DNA from: Bacillus bingmayongensis
GTDB lineage: Bacteria > Bacillota > Bacilli > Bacillales > Bacillaceae_G
DNA: 64,000 nt
Reading direction: 5' to 3'
Assembly: GCF_000299035.1 (NCBI RefSeq)
Contig: NZ_JH921517.1
Location: 113,317 to 177,316 of the forward strand
Part shown: positions 50,308 to 59,183 of the stretch, piece after piece
Layout: the number at the start of each line of letters is the position of its first letter
Position numbering within the stretch: position 1 is the stretch's first letter
Position numbers and translations under genes: made by a program
Notes under the pieces: model-generated
What the model was told of the DNA's origin: nothing
What the model saw: the letters and a program-made list of their open reading frames with translations, nothing else
Database searches by the model: none

Positions 50308-52911
50308 ATGGTATTCAAAGAGAAATTTGTAAATGAAATGCAAGAAGTAACAGAGATGATTGATACGTTGGTGAAGAACGGTCAAGAAGCTTTACGAGCA
50401 TTAGAGGATTTTACACAAGAGCAAATTGACAACATTGTACATGAAATGGCACTTGCGGGTGTAGACCAACATATGCCACTTGCAAAAATGGCTATTGAGG
50501 AAACAGGGCGTGGTGTATATGAAGATAAATGCATCAAAAATATTTTTGCCACTGAATATATTTGGCACAGTATGAAAAAAGATAAAACAGTAGGAATCAT
50601 TCATGAGGATCCTCATGAAGAAATTATAGAAATTGCAGAACCAGTCGGTGTAGTTGCTGGAGTAACACCAGTAACGAATCCAACTTCGACAACGATGTTT
50701 AAAGCGTTAATCGCAATGAAAACAAGAAATCCAATTATTTTCGCATTTCATCCTTCTGCACAAAATTGTTCGATTGCAGCGGCTAAAACGTTATATGATG
50801 CGGCAGTGAAGGCAGGTGCGCCAGATGGCTGTATTCAATGGATTGAGAAACCTTCTGTTGAGGCGACAAAGAAATTAATGAATCATGAAGGTGTCGCGCT
50901 TGTTCTGGCAACTGGAGGCGCAGGAATGGTGAAATCAGCGTATTCTACTGGTAAACCAGCCTTAGGCGTAGGACCGGGAAATGTGCCTTGTTATATAGAA
51001 AAATCAGCACATGTAAAACGTGCTGTAAATGATTTGATTTTATCAAAAACATTTGATAACGGTATGATTTGTGCTTCTGAACAAGCAATCATTGTAGAAA
51101 AAGAAATTTACAATGACGTGAAAGAAGAAATGATAGCGAATAATTGTTATTTTGTAACAGAAGAAGAACGAAGAAAATTAGAGAAGCTTGTTATTAATGA
51201 AAATACATGTGCAGTAAATAGTGATATTGTTGGGAAATCGGCTTATTATATTGCTGCATTAGTGGGAATTACTGTACCAGAAGATACAAAAATGCTGGTT
51301 GCTGAAATTAAAGGCGTAGGTGCTGATTATCCACTATCTCGTGAAAAATTAAGTCCGGTATTAGCTTGTGTAAAAGCAAATTCACTTGAAGAAGGCTTTA
51401 CATATTGTGAAGGAATGTTAGACCTTGGTGGTTTAGGACATTCAGCAGTTATCCATTCGACAAATAAAGAAGTACAAAAACAATTTGGTTTACGTATGAA
51501 AGCTTGTCGTCTTATCGTAAATGCTCCGTCATCACAAGGTGGAATTGGTGATATATATAATGCATTTATCCCATCACTCACACTTGGATGCGGTTCATAT
51601 GGAAAGAACTCTGTTTCTCAAAACGTAACGGCAACACATCTATTAAATATAAAAAGACTTGCAAGTAGAAAAAAGAATATGCAGTGGTTCAAACTACCAC
51701 CCAAAATCTATTTTGAAAAACATGCGACAGGATATTTAGCAAATATGCCGAATATTTCACGAGCATTTATTGTAACGGATTCTGGAATGGTTGAGCATGG
51801 TTATGTGGATACAGTAACGCACTATTTACGTAGACATACAAATGATGTAAAGGTGGAAGTGTTCTTTGAAGTAGAGCCAGATCCATCTGATGAAACGGTT
51901 TTTAAAGGTGCTGAAATGATGAAAAGTTTCCAGCCGGATGTGATTATTGCACTTGGCGGTGGATCAGCGATGGATGCAGCGAAAGGAATGTGGCTTTTCT
52001 ATGAGCATCCAGAAACAACATTCTTTGGAATAAAGCAAAAGTTTCTAGATATAAGAAAACGGACATGTAAATATCCGAAACTAGGGAACAAAGCTCAGTT
52101 TGTTGCAATTCCAACAACATCAGGAACAGGATCAGAAGTGACACCATTTGCGGTTATTACAGATAAAAAGAACAATATAAAATACCCGCTAGCTGATTAT
52201 GAATTAACGCCAGATGTAGCGATTGTTGATCCGCAATTTGTAATGACAGTACCGCCGCATGTAACAGCAGATACTGGAATGGACGTGTTAACGCATGCAA
52301 TTGAGGCATACGTGTCTATTATGTCAAATGATTATACAGATGGTTTAGCATTAAAAGCAATTGACCTCGTATTCAAATATTTACCGAGAGCATATAAAGA
52401 TGGAAATGATGGAGAGGCACGTGAGAAAATGCATAACGCTTCTGCGATTGCTGGAATGGCATTTGCCAATGCATTTCTTGGTATTAATCATAGTTTGGCG
52501 CACAAAATTGGTCCGGAATTCCATATTCCGCACGGGCGTGCAAATGCAATCTTAATGCCTCATGTCATTCGCTATAATGCGATTAAACCAAGAAAACATG
52601 CATTGTTCCCCAAATATGAGCACTTTGTTGCTGATGAACGTTACGCGCATATTGCGAGAATGCTTGGACTTCCAGGGGGAACAATTGAAGAAAGTGTGGA
52701 ATCATTAGTACAAGCAATTATTGCTCTTGGAAAAGAATTAAATATTAACATGAGCATCGCTGGACAAGGTGTGGAACAAGAAATATTTGAAGAGGTTGTT
52801 GGTACATTAGCAGAAAGAGCATTTGAAGATCAGTGTACAACAGCGAATCCGAAATTACCGCTTATTTCAGAGCTGAAAGAAGTGTATAAGCAAGCTTATA
52901 AAGGTGTATAG
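50308..52911 (+). CDS. adhE: Bifunctional acetaldehyde-CoA/alcohol dehydrogenase AdhE
   Basis: Reduces acetyl-CoA to ethanol in fermentation, using two NADH. 867 residues: N-terminal CoA-acylating aldehyde dehydrogenase (to about 440, catalytic C255 in NGMICASEQ) fused to an iron-dependent alcohol dehydrogenase ([67 protein letters not shown] with the metal ligands). Start follows AGGAGGGATTTAC. Two Rex boxes lie upstream. It interrupts the mccB-yrhC order of B. subtilis. Confidence 0.96.
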   Translation: MVFKEKFVNEMQEVTEMIDTLVKNGQEALRALEDFTQEQIDNIVHEMALAGVDQHMPLAKMAIEETGRGVYEDKCIKNIFATEYIWHSMKKDKTVGIIHEDPHEEIIEIAEPVGVVAGVTPVTNPTSTTMFKALIAMKTRNPIIFAFHPSAQNCSIAAAKTLYDAAVKAGAPDGCIQWIEKPSVEATKKLMNHEGVALVLATGGAGMVKSAYSTGKPALGVGPGNVPCYIEKSAHVKRAVNDLILSKTFDNGMICASEQAIIVEKEIYNDVKEEMIANNCYFVTEEERRKLEKLVINENTCAVNSDIVGKSAYYIAALVGITVPEDTKMLVAEIKGVGADYPLSREKLSPVLACVKANSLEEGFTYCEGMLDLGGLGHSAVIHSTNKEVQKQFGLRMKACRLIVNAPSSQGGIGDIYNAFIPSLTLGCGSYGKNSVSQNVTATHLLNIKRLASRKKNMQWFKLPPKIYFEKHATGYLANMPNISRAFIVTDSGMVEHGYVDTVTHYLRRHTNDVKVEVFFEVEPDPSDETVFKGAEMMKSFQPDVIIALGGGSAMDAAKGMWLFYEHPETTFFGIKQKFLDIRKRTCKYPKLGNKAQFVAIPTTSGTGSEVTPFAVITDKKNNIKYPLADYELTPDVAIVDPQFVMTVPPHVTADTGMDVLTHAIEAYVSIMSNDYTDGLALKAIDLVFKYLPRAYKDGNDGEAREKMHNASAIAGMAFANAFLGINHSLAHKIGPEFHIPHGRANAILMPHVIRYNAIKPRKHALFPKYEHFVADERYAHIARMLGLPGGTIEESVESLVQAIIALGKELNINMSIAGQGVEQEIFEEVVGTLAERAFEDQCTTANPKLPLISELKEVYKQAYKGV

Positions 52912-52916
52912 AAAAT

Positions 52917-52948
52917 TTAAAAGAGCCGTTTAGTAGCGGCTCTTTTTC
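52917..52948 (+). terminator. Terminator after adhE
   Basis: AAGAGCCG / CGGCTCTT stem, TTTAGTAG loop, T5. Confidence 0.9.
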
Positions 52949-53037
52949 CTTTAGAAAACTTCTCCCTCATTGGTTATATTTACTTGCCTCAGATACGATT
53001 AGAATATGATAGAGTGAGAGGGAGGAGTGGTAGAGGT

Positions 53038-53271
53038 ATGAAAGAATTACAACAGAAAATAGCAGATTATATTCGCTTCGGCCAAGTTCTTCTTGCACTA
53101 GCCACATTTTTAATGATTGGTTTATTGATCCCAAATGGAGGAAGAGAAACTGTACAAACCTTTGCGATGATGAGTGTTATTGTTTTATTTTTAGGGATGT
53201 CATTTTTCTTTTTCAAGCGTGTCAAAGCGCTGCGTGACAAGTTAGAGGAGAACGAATATGAATCAAATTGA
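53038..53271 (+). CDS. yrhC: YrhC family small membrane protein
   Basis: 77 residues from the ATG at 53038 (GGAGGAG and AGAGGT upstream). Two hydrophobic helices (about 18-34 and 43-60) followed by a charged tail KALRDKLEENEYESN. Matches YrhC, the last gene of the CymR-regulated operon in B. subtilis; here it is separated from mccB by adhE and must rely on another promoter. Function unknown. Confidence 0.82.
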   Translation: MKELQQKIADYIRFGQVLLALATFLMIGLLIPNGGRETVQTFAMMSVIVLFLGMSFFFFKRVKALRDKLEENEYESN

Positions 53272-53278
53272 TAGATGA

Positions 53279-53318
53279 AACGCTACGAAAAGAGAGTATC
53301 TTTTTGTAGCGTTTTTTA
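53279..53318 (+). terminator. Terminator after yrhC
   Basis: AACGCTAC / GTAGCGTT with an inner AAAAGA/TCTTTT, then T-rich TTTTATA. It isolates yrhC from the small RNA locus downstream. Confidence 0.85.
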
Positions 53319-53329
53319 TATAAGTAAAA

Positions 53330-53372
53330 TTTTGTAGCAAATGTATACGTTTTATAATGATAATCTTTATCA
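53330..53372 (+). promoter_or_regulatory. Promoter with Fur box for a small RNA
   Basis: TTTTGT (53330-53335), 17-base spacer, perfect TATAAT (53353-53358). TGATAATCTTTATCA (53358-53372) overlaps the -10 end and matches the Fur 7-1-7 box TGATAATnATTATCA at 13 of 14 positions. Iron-bound Fur would block this promoter. Confidence 0.65.
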
Positions 53373-53559
53373 ATTAAAATGTAATAGAACTAAGTTCTAA
53401 TGCAAGGTCATTTTTGAACGGGAAGTTCTTGTCCGTTGTTAGAACAAGATAAATATCTAGTATATAACTGAAAATCCTACACCCCCCTCAGTTGTAGTTT
53501 TCTTTATACTAGTTATGATATGGATGCAGTAGACAAGTCTTTGTCTACTGCTTTTTTTT
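53366..53559 (+). ncRNA. Candidate Fur-regulated small RNA with C-rich loop (FsrA-like)
   Basis: About 195 nt between the Fur-box promoter and a strong terminator, with no ORF carrying a ribosome site. A hairpin CTACA (53477-53481) / TGTAG (53493-53497) presents the loop CCCCCCTCAGT, able to pair with ribosome sites. The terminator is GCAGTAGACA (53526-53535) / TGTCTACTGC (53542-53551) plus T8 and belongs to the plus strand only. Iron-sparing sRNA FsrA of B. subtilis has Fur control and C-rich loops, but is shorter (about 84 nt); homology is not shown. Internal starts nearer the C-rich hairpin are possible. Confidence 0.6.
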
Positions 53560-54300
53560 CGTTAAAACTTGTATATCACTGTAATCTGAAATGATAAAAT
53601 TCGCATACGGTGTTAATTCTTCTATTGCATGCTCATGATTAGCAATACCGACAGCAATACTTCCAGCATCTTTGGCCATTTTTACGTCTACTATAGTATC
53701 TCCAACCATTACGAGCTCATTTGGCTTAATAGCAAGCCGTTCACATACTTTTGTAATCATTTCTGGATGAGGCTTTCCGTTTTCTACATCTTCTGGAGTA
53801 AGGAGAAAATGAAGCGGTGGTAGGTTAAGTAAATCGATACACTTTTTTGTTCTCACTTTATTATCTGAGGTGAGAATACCTGTGTATATTCCTTCCTTTT
53901 GCAAAGAAATAATGCATTCGGTTACCCCTTGAATAGGATGAAAAGCTTGTTCAATGGATAATTGTTCATTGCTTTCTTCAAATATGGTAGCTGCGAGTTC
54001 TTTGCAACGATGCCATGGATATTTTTTGATTTGATATAAAAGGCTCGCGACAACAATCATCTCCTCTTCTTCAGAGGCAACCGCTAATAGACCTTTAAAA
54101 TCAACTTGGTTAGGAGGAACAAATCCAACTGCTTTTTCCCAATGCGGCTCATATTCTTTGCCAACAACTTGTAAAAATTTATATTTTCGTAGTCTATCAA
54201 TTTCCTGCCAAAATGGAATTGCTTGAAATAATGTACCATCTTTATCAAAGGCAATTGCCTTTGTTTCAATAATTTTTCCTGAAATTTTAATTTTTCCCAT
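53545..54300 (-). CDS. HAD family hydrolase (phosphoglycolate phosphatase-like)
   Basis: 251 residues, HAD subfamily IA: AFDKDGTLF (motif I, DxD), GILTSDN (motif II), lysine in ENGKPHPEM, and VMVGDTIVDVKMAKDAG (motif IV). An alpha-helical cap lies between motifs I and II. Substrate unknown. Its 3' end overlaps the sRNA terminator on the opposite strand. Divergent from the LacI regulator. Confidence 0.9.
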   Translation of the reverse strand: MGKIKISGKIIETKAIAFDKDGTLFQAIPFWQEIDRLRKYKFLQVVGKEYEPHWEKAVGFVPPNQVDFKGLLAVASEEEEMIVVASLLYQIKKYPWHRCKELAATIFEESNEQLSIEQAFHPIQGVTECIISLQKEGIYTGILTSDNKVRTKKCIDLLNLPPLHFLLTPEDVENGKPHPEMITKVCERLAIKPNELVMVGDTIVDVKMAKDAGSIAVGIANHEHAIEELTPYANFIISDYSDIQVLTKKKQ

Positions 54301-54379
54301 ATTTCATGTCACCTCGTTTATAATAGTTACCATATACTGTACATTCTGAAATGCATTACAGGTCAAGGGGGGAGTTAAG

Positions 54380-55369
54380 ATTTCTACAATTGAAGATATC
54401 GCGAAATTAGCTGGAGTGTCTAAAGCAACCGTTTCCCGTGTGATCAATCATCATCCGTATGTACGTCCAGAATTAAGGGCGAAAGTGCAAGCGATTATTG
54501 ATGAAAAAAATTATGTACCTGTGGCAACGGCGAAAGATTTACGTCGTCTGCAAACAAATTTAATTGGTGTAGTCGTACCAAATTTACATCACCCCTTCTT
54601 TAGTCAGTTAATCCAAGAGTTAAGTGGTATTTTAAAAATAGATTGTTATGATGTCGTGATATTACAATCAAATTATGAAATTGAGAGAGAAAGAGAATTT
54701 TTACAATATATTAGGACGAAGAAGTTAGATGGGATTATTTTTACTACACTTTCTTTGCCAATAGAGGAAATAGAACGTGCGGTCTCTTCAGGAGCAATTA
54801 TTATTTGTAATGAACATGTAGAAACAGAACTCGTATCCACAGTTCAATTTGATGAAGAGTTAGCAGGTTATATAGGAACGAAGCACCTTTTTGAAAATGG
54901 ATATACACGTATAGGATTTTGTTACGATACATTAAAAAGTAAAGCGCAGAGGCAGAGATACCAAGGATATAAAAGAGCTTTAAAGGAGCATGGCCTACAG
55001 TTGCAGCAAGAATGGATATTTTCAAATTGCTGTGGACTGAAGGATGGAAAAAATATTATACATATCATTCAATCCATGAAAAATGCTCCTGATGCAATTT
55101 TTACAGGTAGCGATGAGATAGCTGCTGGAATCATTATGGAAGCGCAGCGATTAAGAATTCGTATTCCACAAGATTTTGGTGTTATGGGATTTGATAACCA
55201 AGAAATCTCCATGATAATGCACCCTAATATAACAACGATTAATACCTCCATCAAAAGTATGGCAAAGAATTCTATCGTATTATTGCATAAACAATTACGA
55301 GGAGAGCATGTCCAACGTATACAATTGCCTATTTCAATTATAGGGAGAGAATCTACAAGAAAGGAGTAG
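54380..55369 (+). CDS. LacI family transcriptional regulator with apparent ATT start
   Basis: About 329 residues. The HTH needs TIEDIAKLAGVSKATVSRVINHHPYV, whose codons begin at ATT 54380, right after the ribosome site AAGGGGGGAG (54365-54374). Between the upstream stop (54347) and 54416 there is no in-frame ATG, GTG or TTG. Starting at GTG 54416 would cut off the first HTH helix. So the start is ATT, as in infC. The rest is a periplasmic-binding-like sensor (LIGVVVPNLHHPFFSQLIQ; GFDNQEISMIMHPNITTI). Effector unknown. The GNAT gene follows after four bases. Confidence 0.85.
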   Translation: MSTIEDIAKLAGVSKATVSRVINHHPYVRPELRAKVQAIIDEKNYVPVATAKDLRRLQTNLIGVVVPNLHHPFFSQLIQELSGILKIDCYDVVILQSNYEIEREREFLQYIRTKKLDGIIFTTLSLPIEEIERAVSSGAIIICNEHVETELVSTVQFDEELAGYIGTKHLFENGYTRIGFCYDTLKSKAQRQRYQGYKRALKEHGLQLQQEWIFSNCCGLKDGKNIIHIIQSMKNAPDAIFTGSDEIAAGIIMEAQRLRIRIPQDFGVMGFDNQEISMIMHPNITTINTSIKSMAKNSIVLLHKQLRGEHVQRIQLPISIIGRESTRKE

Positions 55370-55373
55370 GAGT

Positions 55374-55880
55374 ATGTTCCATACAGATCGTTTACAATTT
55401 CGAAAATATACAATGGACGACTTAGATTTCTATGCTTCCTTATGGGGAAATGAGAAAGTGATGCGCTACATTGGGAACGGAACGCCAAAAACATATACGC
55501 AGTGTAAAAAAAGTTTGGAAAGCTGGGTCTTTCCGGGTTATAAGAATGGTTTAGGATTATTTCTAATGATCGAAAAGGATACAGGTATATCAATTGGACA
55601 TGCAGGGCTTGTAAGGCAGCAAGTAGACGGGAAGGAAGAAATTGAAATCGGTTATTGGTTACTTCCAGAGTATTGGGGAAAAGGATACGCAAAGGAAGCA
55701 GCAACAGCTTTTCGCGATTATGGTTTTCAAGGGTTAAGACTAAATAAGCTTATTTCTCTTATTAATCCAGATCATCCTGCATCTATTTTCGTTGCTAGAA
55801 AAACAGGAATGAGTTATGAAAAAACGGCATCATTTCATGGGATAGATGTTCTTGTATATGCGATTAAAAGAGCAGGATAA
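55374..55880 (+). CDS. GNAT family N-acetyltransferase (RimJ/RimL type)
   Basis: 168 residues. TDRLQFRKYTMDDLDFYASLWGNEKVMRYIG at the N-terminus and EIGYWLLPEYWGKGYAKEAATAFRDYGF (acetyl-CoA site) mark the RimJ/RimL branch; ASIFVARKTGMSYEKT is the C-terminal block. Substrate unknown. Co-transcribed with the LacI gene, which may control it. Confidence 0.9.
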   Translation: MFHTDRLQFRKYTMDDLDFYASLWGNEKVMRYIGNGTPKTYTQCKKSLESWVFPGYKNGLGLFLMIEKDTGISIGHAGLVRQQVDGKEEIEIGYWLLPEYWGKGYAKEAATAFRDYGFQGLRLNKLISLINPDHPASIFVARKTGMSYEKTASFHGIDVLVYAIKRAG

Positions 55881-55893
55881 CTCCTGCTCTTTT
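55866..55893. terminator. Bidirectional terminator GNAT / CPBP
   Basis: AAAAGAGCAGGA / TCCTGCTCTTTT exact 12-bp stem with TAAC loop, between convergent genes. Confidence 0.9.
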
Positions 55894-56659
55894 AAAATAT
55901 AAGACCACTAAATGTCATTAACATATTTAAAACTATATGCCATATAATAGCTGGAATGATGCTATTTGATTTCACAACTATTCCACCATAAAATATACCA
56001 GCTAAAATGAAAGCAGTGGAAACACTCCAAGAAAAACCTAAGGAGTAATGTTGCAAACCAAAACCGATGCTTGTAAGTAAAATAGCCCATTTTTCACCAA
56101 TCTGTTTTGTAAACTGATGTAGTAAGATACCTCGCCAAATACATTCTTCTAATACGCCATTGATAATAGAAAACAATATGGAAAATAATATAATATGCTG
56201 TATGTAAGACAGGTCTTTTTGCAGTAGAAAAGGTATAAAAGTGATGATATTAATGGAGATTGCGATGATGAGAAATATATGGATTTTCACTTGATGAGGT
56301 CCACTCCAAATAAAAGGCATATATAAGGTATTGTCCCATCTTGGTTGATGCCAATTTAGAGATATTTGCTGTTTGCGTGCAAGAGCATCTATGAGAAATG
56401 GTACAAAAACAAGAAGTAGGCAAAGACGTTTCGCAATAATTGTTAGTTCTCTTGAAGGAAAGGAAATGTGATTCATTGTAAATAAATAGAGGGAAAAGCC
56501 AATGCCGAATAATAGAGTAATCCATATAAATTGATGATAGGCTTTCTTTTTAAGTAGTAGAAGCAATGTAATAATCCAAAAACTAAACAGTAGCATACTA
56601 TTGGTCTGCATAGTAATCATGAGAATCGTAAAAGAAATGAGTAATTGAAATTTCTCCAT
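55892..56659 (-). CDS. CPBP family intramembrane glutamic endopeptidase
   Basis: 255 residues with about eight transmembrane helices. The C-terminal half has the Abi/CPBP motifs: EECIWRGILLHQF (EExxxR), GLQHYSL (second motif, histidine) and IIPAIIWHIVLN (H). The family includes Rce1-like proteases and bacteriocin self-immunity proteins; the role here is unknown. No bacteriocin gene is adjacent. Confidence 0.85.
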   Translation of the reverse strand: MEKFQLLISFTILMITMQTNSMLLFSFWIITLLLLLKKKAYHQFIWITLLFGIGFSLYLFTMNHISFPSRELTIIAKRLCLLLVFVPFLIDALARKQQISLNWHQPRWDNTLYMPFIWSGPHQVKIHIFLIIAISINIITFIPFLLQKDLSYIQHIILFSILFSIINGVLEECIWRGILLHQFTKQIGEKWAILLTSIGFGLQHYSLGFSWSVSTAFILAGIFYGGIVVKSNSIIPAIIWHIVLNMLMTFSGLIF

Positions 56660-56731
56660 CTTTTTCTCCTTTTAAAAAAGGTAATATTTAATTCTTAAAG
56701 AATAGTATATAACAATAAAAGGGGGAATGGG

Positions 56732-57190
56732 ATGTATATTTATCATAATGGACTTATTATTCGAGAAGGAACGACTGGTGTACCAGCTTATGCAATTAAA
56801 AGTCTATTTGAAGATGCAGGCTGGAGTAACAATAGCATTCCATCTTGGCAAATAGAAAAATTTACGATAGCATTTGAGAATTCAACATGGGCTTTTACGA
56901 TTTGGGATGATGAAGAAATGATTGCGATGGTTCGTGTTATTTCTGATCAGGTAATGGCTGCAAATATTATGGATTTAGTAGTGAAGTGTGAATATAGAGG
57001 GAAAGGTTTAGGGAAAAAACTTGTTTCTCTTTGTATGCAGAAATTACCCCATGGGGATTGGTTCGCTCATACGTCTGCTAATAATTTTGATTTTTATCGT
57101 AGTTGCGGATTTGAAGTGCGAGATTTATCAAGAAATGGGACATGTGCTTATTACGGTTACAATGAAGCAAAAAAAGAGGGACATCGATAA
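56732..57190 (+). CDS. GNAT family N-acetyltransferase
   Basis: 152 residues. The acetyl-CoA loop is CEYRGKGLGKKLVSLCMQ, preceded by IMDLVVK, followed by FYRSCGFEVRD. ATG follows GGGGGAATGGG. Substrate unknown. A clear terminator follows. Confidence 0.88.
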   Translation: MYIYHNGLIIREGTTGVPAYAIKSLFEDAGWSNNSIPSWQIEKFTIAFENSTWAFTIWDDEEMIAMVRVISDQVMAANIMDLVVKCEYRGKGLGKKLVSLCMQKLPHGDWFAHTSANNFDFYRSCGFEVRDLSRNGTCAYYGYNEAKKEGHR

Positions 57191-57215
57191 TTCTGTTAGA
57201 TAGTAGAAAGAATGT

Positions 57216-57248
57216 AAAAAGGATTGCTAGGCGATAGCAATCCTTTTT
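57216..57248 (+). terminator. Terminator after the second GNAT gene
   Basis: GGATTGCT / AGCAATCC stem with A5 and T5 flanks. Confidence 0.9.
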
Positions 57249-57269
57249 CGTTTAGACCGATACAATATT

Positions 57270-57452
57270 TTACTGTACAAAAAAGAAATAGTGAATTGCG
57301 AATGAGAGAGTAAACAAGGGAAGCATAAACAGCAGTTTCTTTTTGAAACCTTTAAAGAAGGAGCCATTATTAGGAGTAAGCCAAATTTCTAATGTGGAAT
57401 AGAGGAGTAATAAAACTGCTAATAATATGCCACCTACTAATCCAAATGTCAT
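57270..57452 (-). CDS. Hypothetical small membrane protein
   Basis: 60 residues from the ATG (complement of 57450-57452), preceded on the minus strand by GGAGGT; a longer frame upstream has no ribosome site. Two hydrophobic helices (MTFGLVGGILLAVLLLLYSTLEIWL; LLFMLPLFTLSFAIHYFFF) flank a basic loop FFKGFKKK. No family recognised. Confidence 0.6.
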   Translation of the reverse strand: MTFGLVGGILLAVLLLLYSTLEIWLTPNNGSFFKGFKKKLLFMLPLFTLSFAIHYFFFVQ

Positions 57453-57616
57453 TGTTAAGACCTCCAATCTAATCAAAGATAATATATATGAAATGATAAC
57501 ATCCAAGTGCCAATCATTACCAATAGGTATTGGTACTTTTAATAATTAAAATGAATTACTGTTCATTTTATGGTAATATAATAAAGAAAATTCAGAAATT
57601 TAAAAGGGGGATTAGA

Positions 57617-57994
57617 ATGAATCTAAAAGTAGGCGATACATTTCAGTATGAAAGAACATTTACAGAAGAAGAAGTTCTCGAATTTGCAGGCCTTACAGGG
57701 GATAAAGGAAGACACCATATGGAATATGATGAGCAAAGACGTTTAATGGTTCATGGTTTATTGACTGCAAGTATAGGAACGAAAATTGGTGGAGATTTGC
57801 ATTACATAGCAAGAGAGTTGGTAAGTGAGTTTATTAGACCTGTTTTTACAGGAGATACAATTACTTGTGATTTAACTTTTACAAGTGTTGAACAAATGGA
57901 GGGATATAAAAAGGTATCTATAGAATCGGTGTATCGTAATCAAAAAGGAAAAGAAGTATTGATAGGATCAAGCCGTGGAATTATACGAGAATAG
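57617..57994 (+). CDS. MaoC-like hot-dog domain protein
   Basis: 125 residues from the ATG at 57617 after AAAAGGGGGATTAG. VGDTFQYERTFTEEEVLEFAGLTGDKGRHHM is the MaoC/enoyl-hydratase opening and MVHGLLTASIGTKIGG the hydratase-2-like helix; FIRPVFTGDTITCDL follows. The usual catalytic Asp-His appear replaced or shifted (TGDKGRHHM), so activity is uncertain. Confidence 0.8.
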   Translation: MNLKVGDTFQYERTFTEEEVLEFAGLTGDKGRHHMEYDEQRRLMVHGLLTASIGTKIGGDLHYIARELVSEFIRPVFTGDTITCDLTFTSVEQMEGYKKVSIESVYRNQKGKEVLIGSSRGIIRE

Positions 57995-57996
57995 TA

Positions 57997-58034
57997 CAAA
58001 AAAGCCTGTTTTTCATTTTTGAAAACAGGCTTTT
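57997..58034. terminator. Bidirectional terminator MaoC-like / XRE-cupin
   Basis: AAAAGCCTGTTTT / GAAAACAGGCTTTT stem with a T-rich loop, between convergent genes. Confidence 0.88.
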
Positions 58035-58054
58035 GGGATTGTTTGCAATGCTTT

Positions 58055-58600
58055 TTAATATACACGTTTTCGATTTTCAGCATGACTGGAGATAAGTAAT
58101 AGTGCAGCCTCATCGCCTATATTACGTACAATATGTGGCACGCATGCGCTCCAGGAAAAAGAATCTCCTTCTTCGACAATTGCGATATCTTCTCCATGTT
58201 GTACTTCCAATTTCCCACGTAAAACAAGATGACATTCTTCTCCTTCATGAGCGTTCGGTTTGTTTTCTTTTGGGAAACCGATAGGGATTTCTACCAAAGA
58301 TAAACGAAGGCCGCCTTGTTCAGCGACATGTTCAATCTTCTGTTCATCCTTTCCGTACACACTGTATTTTCGTTCTTCTTTTTTAACAATTTTCATGCGA
58401 TCTTTCTGCTCAAGTAATAAGTAAGGAAGAGGGACATTTAAAAAATTAGAAATTGTTTCTAAAGTTGAGATAGATGGAGAAGTTTTATTATTCTCGACCT
58501 GACTCATAAAACCTTTAGAAAGCCCTGTTCCCTCACAAATTTGAGCGATCGTTATGCCTCTGCGTTGACGAATTTCACGTATTGCAGAACCGATATTCAT
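58055..58600 (-). CDS. XRE family regulator with C-terminal cupin
   Basis: 181 residues from the ATG (complement of 58598-58600) after AAGGAGC. HTH IGSAIREIRQRRGITIAQICEGTGLSKGFMSQVENNKTSPSISTL, linker, then a cupin sensor (HEGEECHLVLRGKLEVQHGEDIAIVEEGDSFSWSACVPHIV). Resembles PuuR/SinR-like single-component regulators. Divergent from catD, whose promoter it may control; ligand unknown. Confidence 0.9.
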   Translation of the reverse strand: MNIGSAIREIRQRRGITIAQICEGTGLSKGFMSQVENNKTSPSISTLETISNFLNVPLPYLLLEQKDRMKIVKKEERKYSVYGKDEQKIEHVAEQGGLRLSLVEIPIGFPKENKPNAHEGEECHLVLRGKLEVQHGEDIAIVEEGDSFSWSACVPHIVRNIGDEAALLLISSHAENRKRVY

Positions 58601-58676
58601 ACGAATCAAGCTCCTTTTTGTAGACAACTATTTGTATCATAGCAAATATTTTTCATTTTTTCTCAAGAAAAATGAA

Positions 58677-58705
58677 TTGACGAATAAAAAAAATTATTGT
58701 ATTTT
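58677..58705 (+). promoter_or_regulatory. Candidate promoter of catD-catE
   Basis: TTGACG (58677-58682), 17-base spacer, TATTTT (58700-58705), in the divergent XRE/catD gap. No clear YodB/CatR-type palindrome was identified. Confidence 0.45.
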
Positions 58706-58757
58706 TTGTAATGTAAATAAAAGTTCTATATAACAAAACTATAAAGGAGAGAAAGAA

Positions 58758-59162
58758 ATGAATCAACACATTGGTAATTTAATTATTCGTATTGTATTAG
58801 GAGTAACATTTTTTATGCATGGTTTGACAAAGTTTCAATCAGACATTGATAATATTGCAGGGTGGTTTACAAGTATCGGCTTACCAGGTGCTCTTGCATA
58901 CGGTGTAGCAACAGTAGAATTAGTCGGTGGTCTATTATTAATTGTCGGTTTAGGTGTAAGATATGTTGGATTATTATTCGCACTTATTTTAGTTGGAGCG
59001 ATTGTGAAAGTGAAATGGTCTGCTGGTTTATTAGGAGATGGAAAGAATCCCGGTTACGAATTAGAGCTTGCATTATTAGCGATGGGTCTTTACTTATTTG
59101 TTGCGAAAGCTGACGGTTTTGTAGATAATTTCTTAAAAGCAACTGTGTTTAAAAAAGACTAA
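58758..59162 (+). CDS. catD: DoxX family membrane protein (CatD-like)
   Basis: 134 residues with four transmembrane helices; DoxX signature GVTFFMHGLTKFQ and GLGVRYVGLLFALILVGAIVKVKW. B. subtilis catD-catE encodes a DoxX protein with a ring-cleaving dioxygenase and answers quinone and catechol stress. Here catE follows after 21 bases, supporting the CatD assignment by context. Confidence 0.85.
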   Translation: MNQHIGNLIIRIVLGVTFFMHGLTKFQSDIDNIAGWFTSIGLPGALAYGVATVELVGGLLLIVGLGVRYVGLLFALILVGAIVKVKWSAGLLGDGKNPGYELELALLAMGLYLFVAKADGFVDNFLKATVFKKD

Positions 59163-59183
59163 TTTCAATGGGGGTATAACAAT

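Noticed and set aside
53526-53559. The GCAGTAGACA hairpin as terminator of the minus-strand HAD gene
   Set aside because: The T8 tract is on the plus strand, the wrong side for the HAD transcript, and part of the stem lies within its coding end.
54416-55369. LacI regulator started at GTG 54416
   Set aside because: Would remove the first helix of the HTH and has no ribosome site; ATT 54380 fits both.
55069-55704. 211-codon minus-strand frame across the LacI and GNAT genes
   Set aside because: Lies antisense to two clear genes with intact motifs, has no ribosome site, and its product shows no family pattern.
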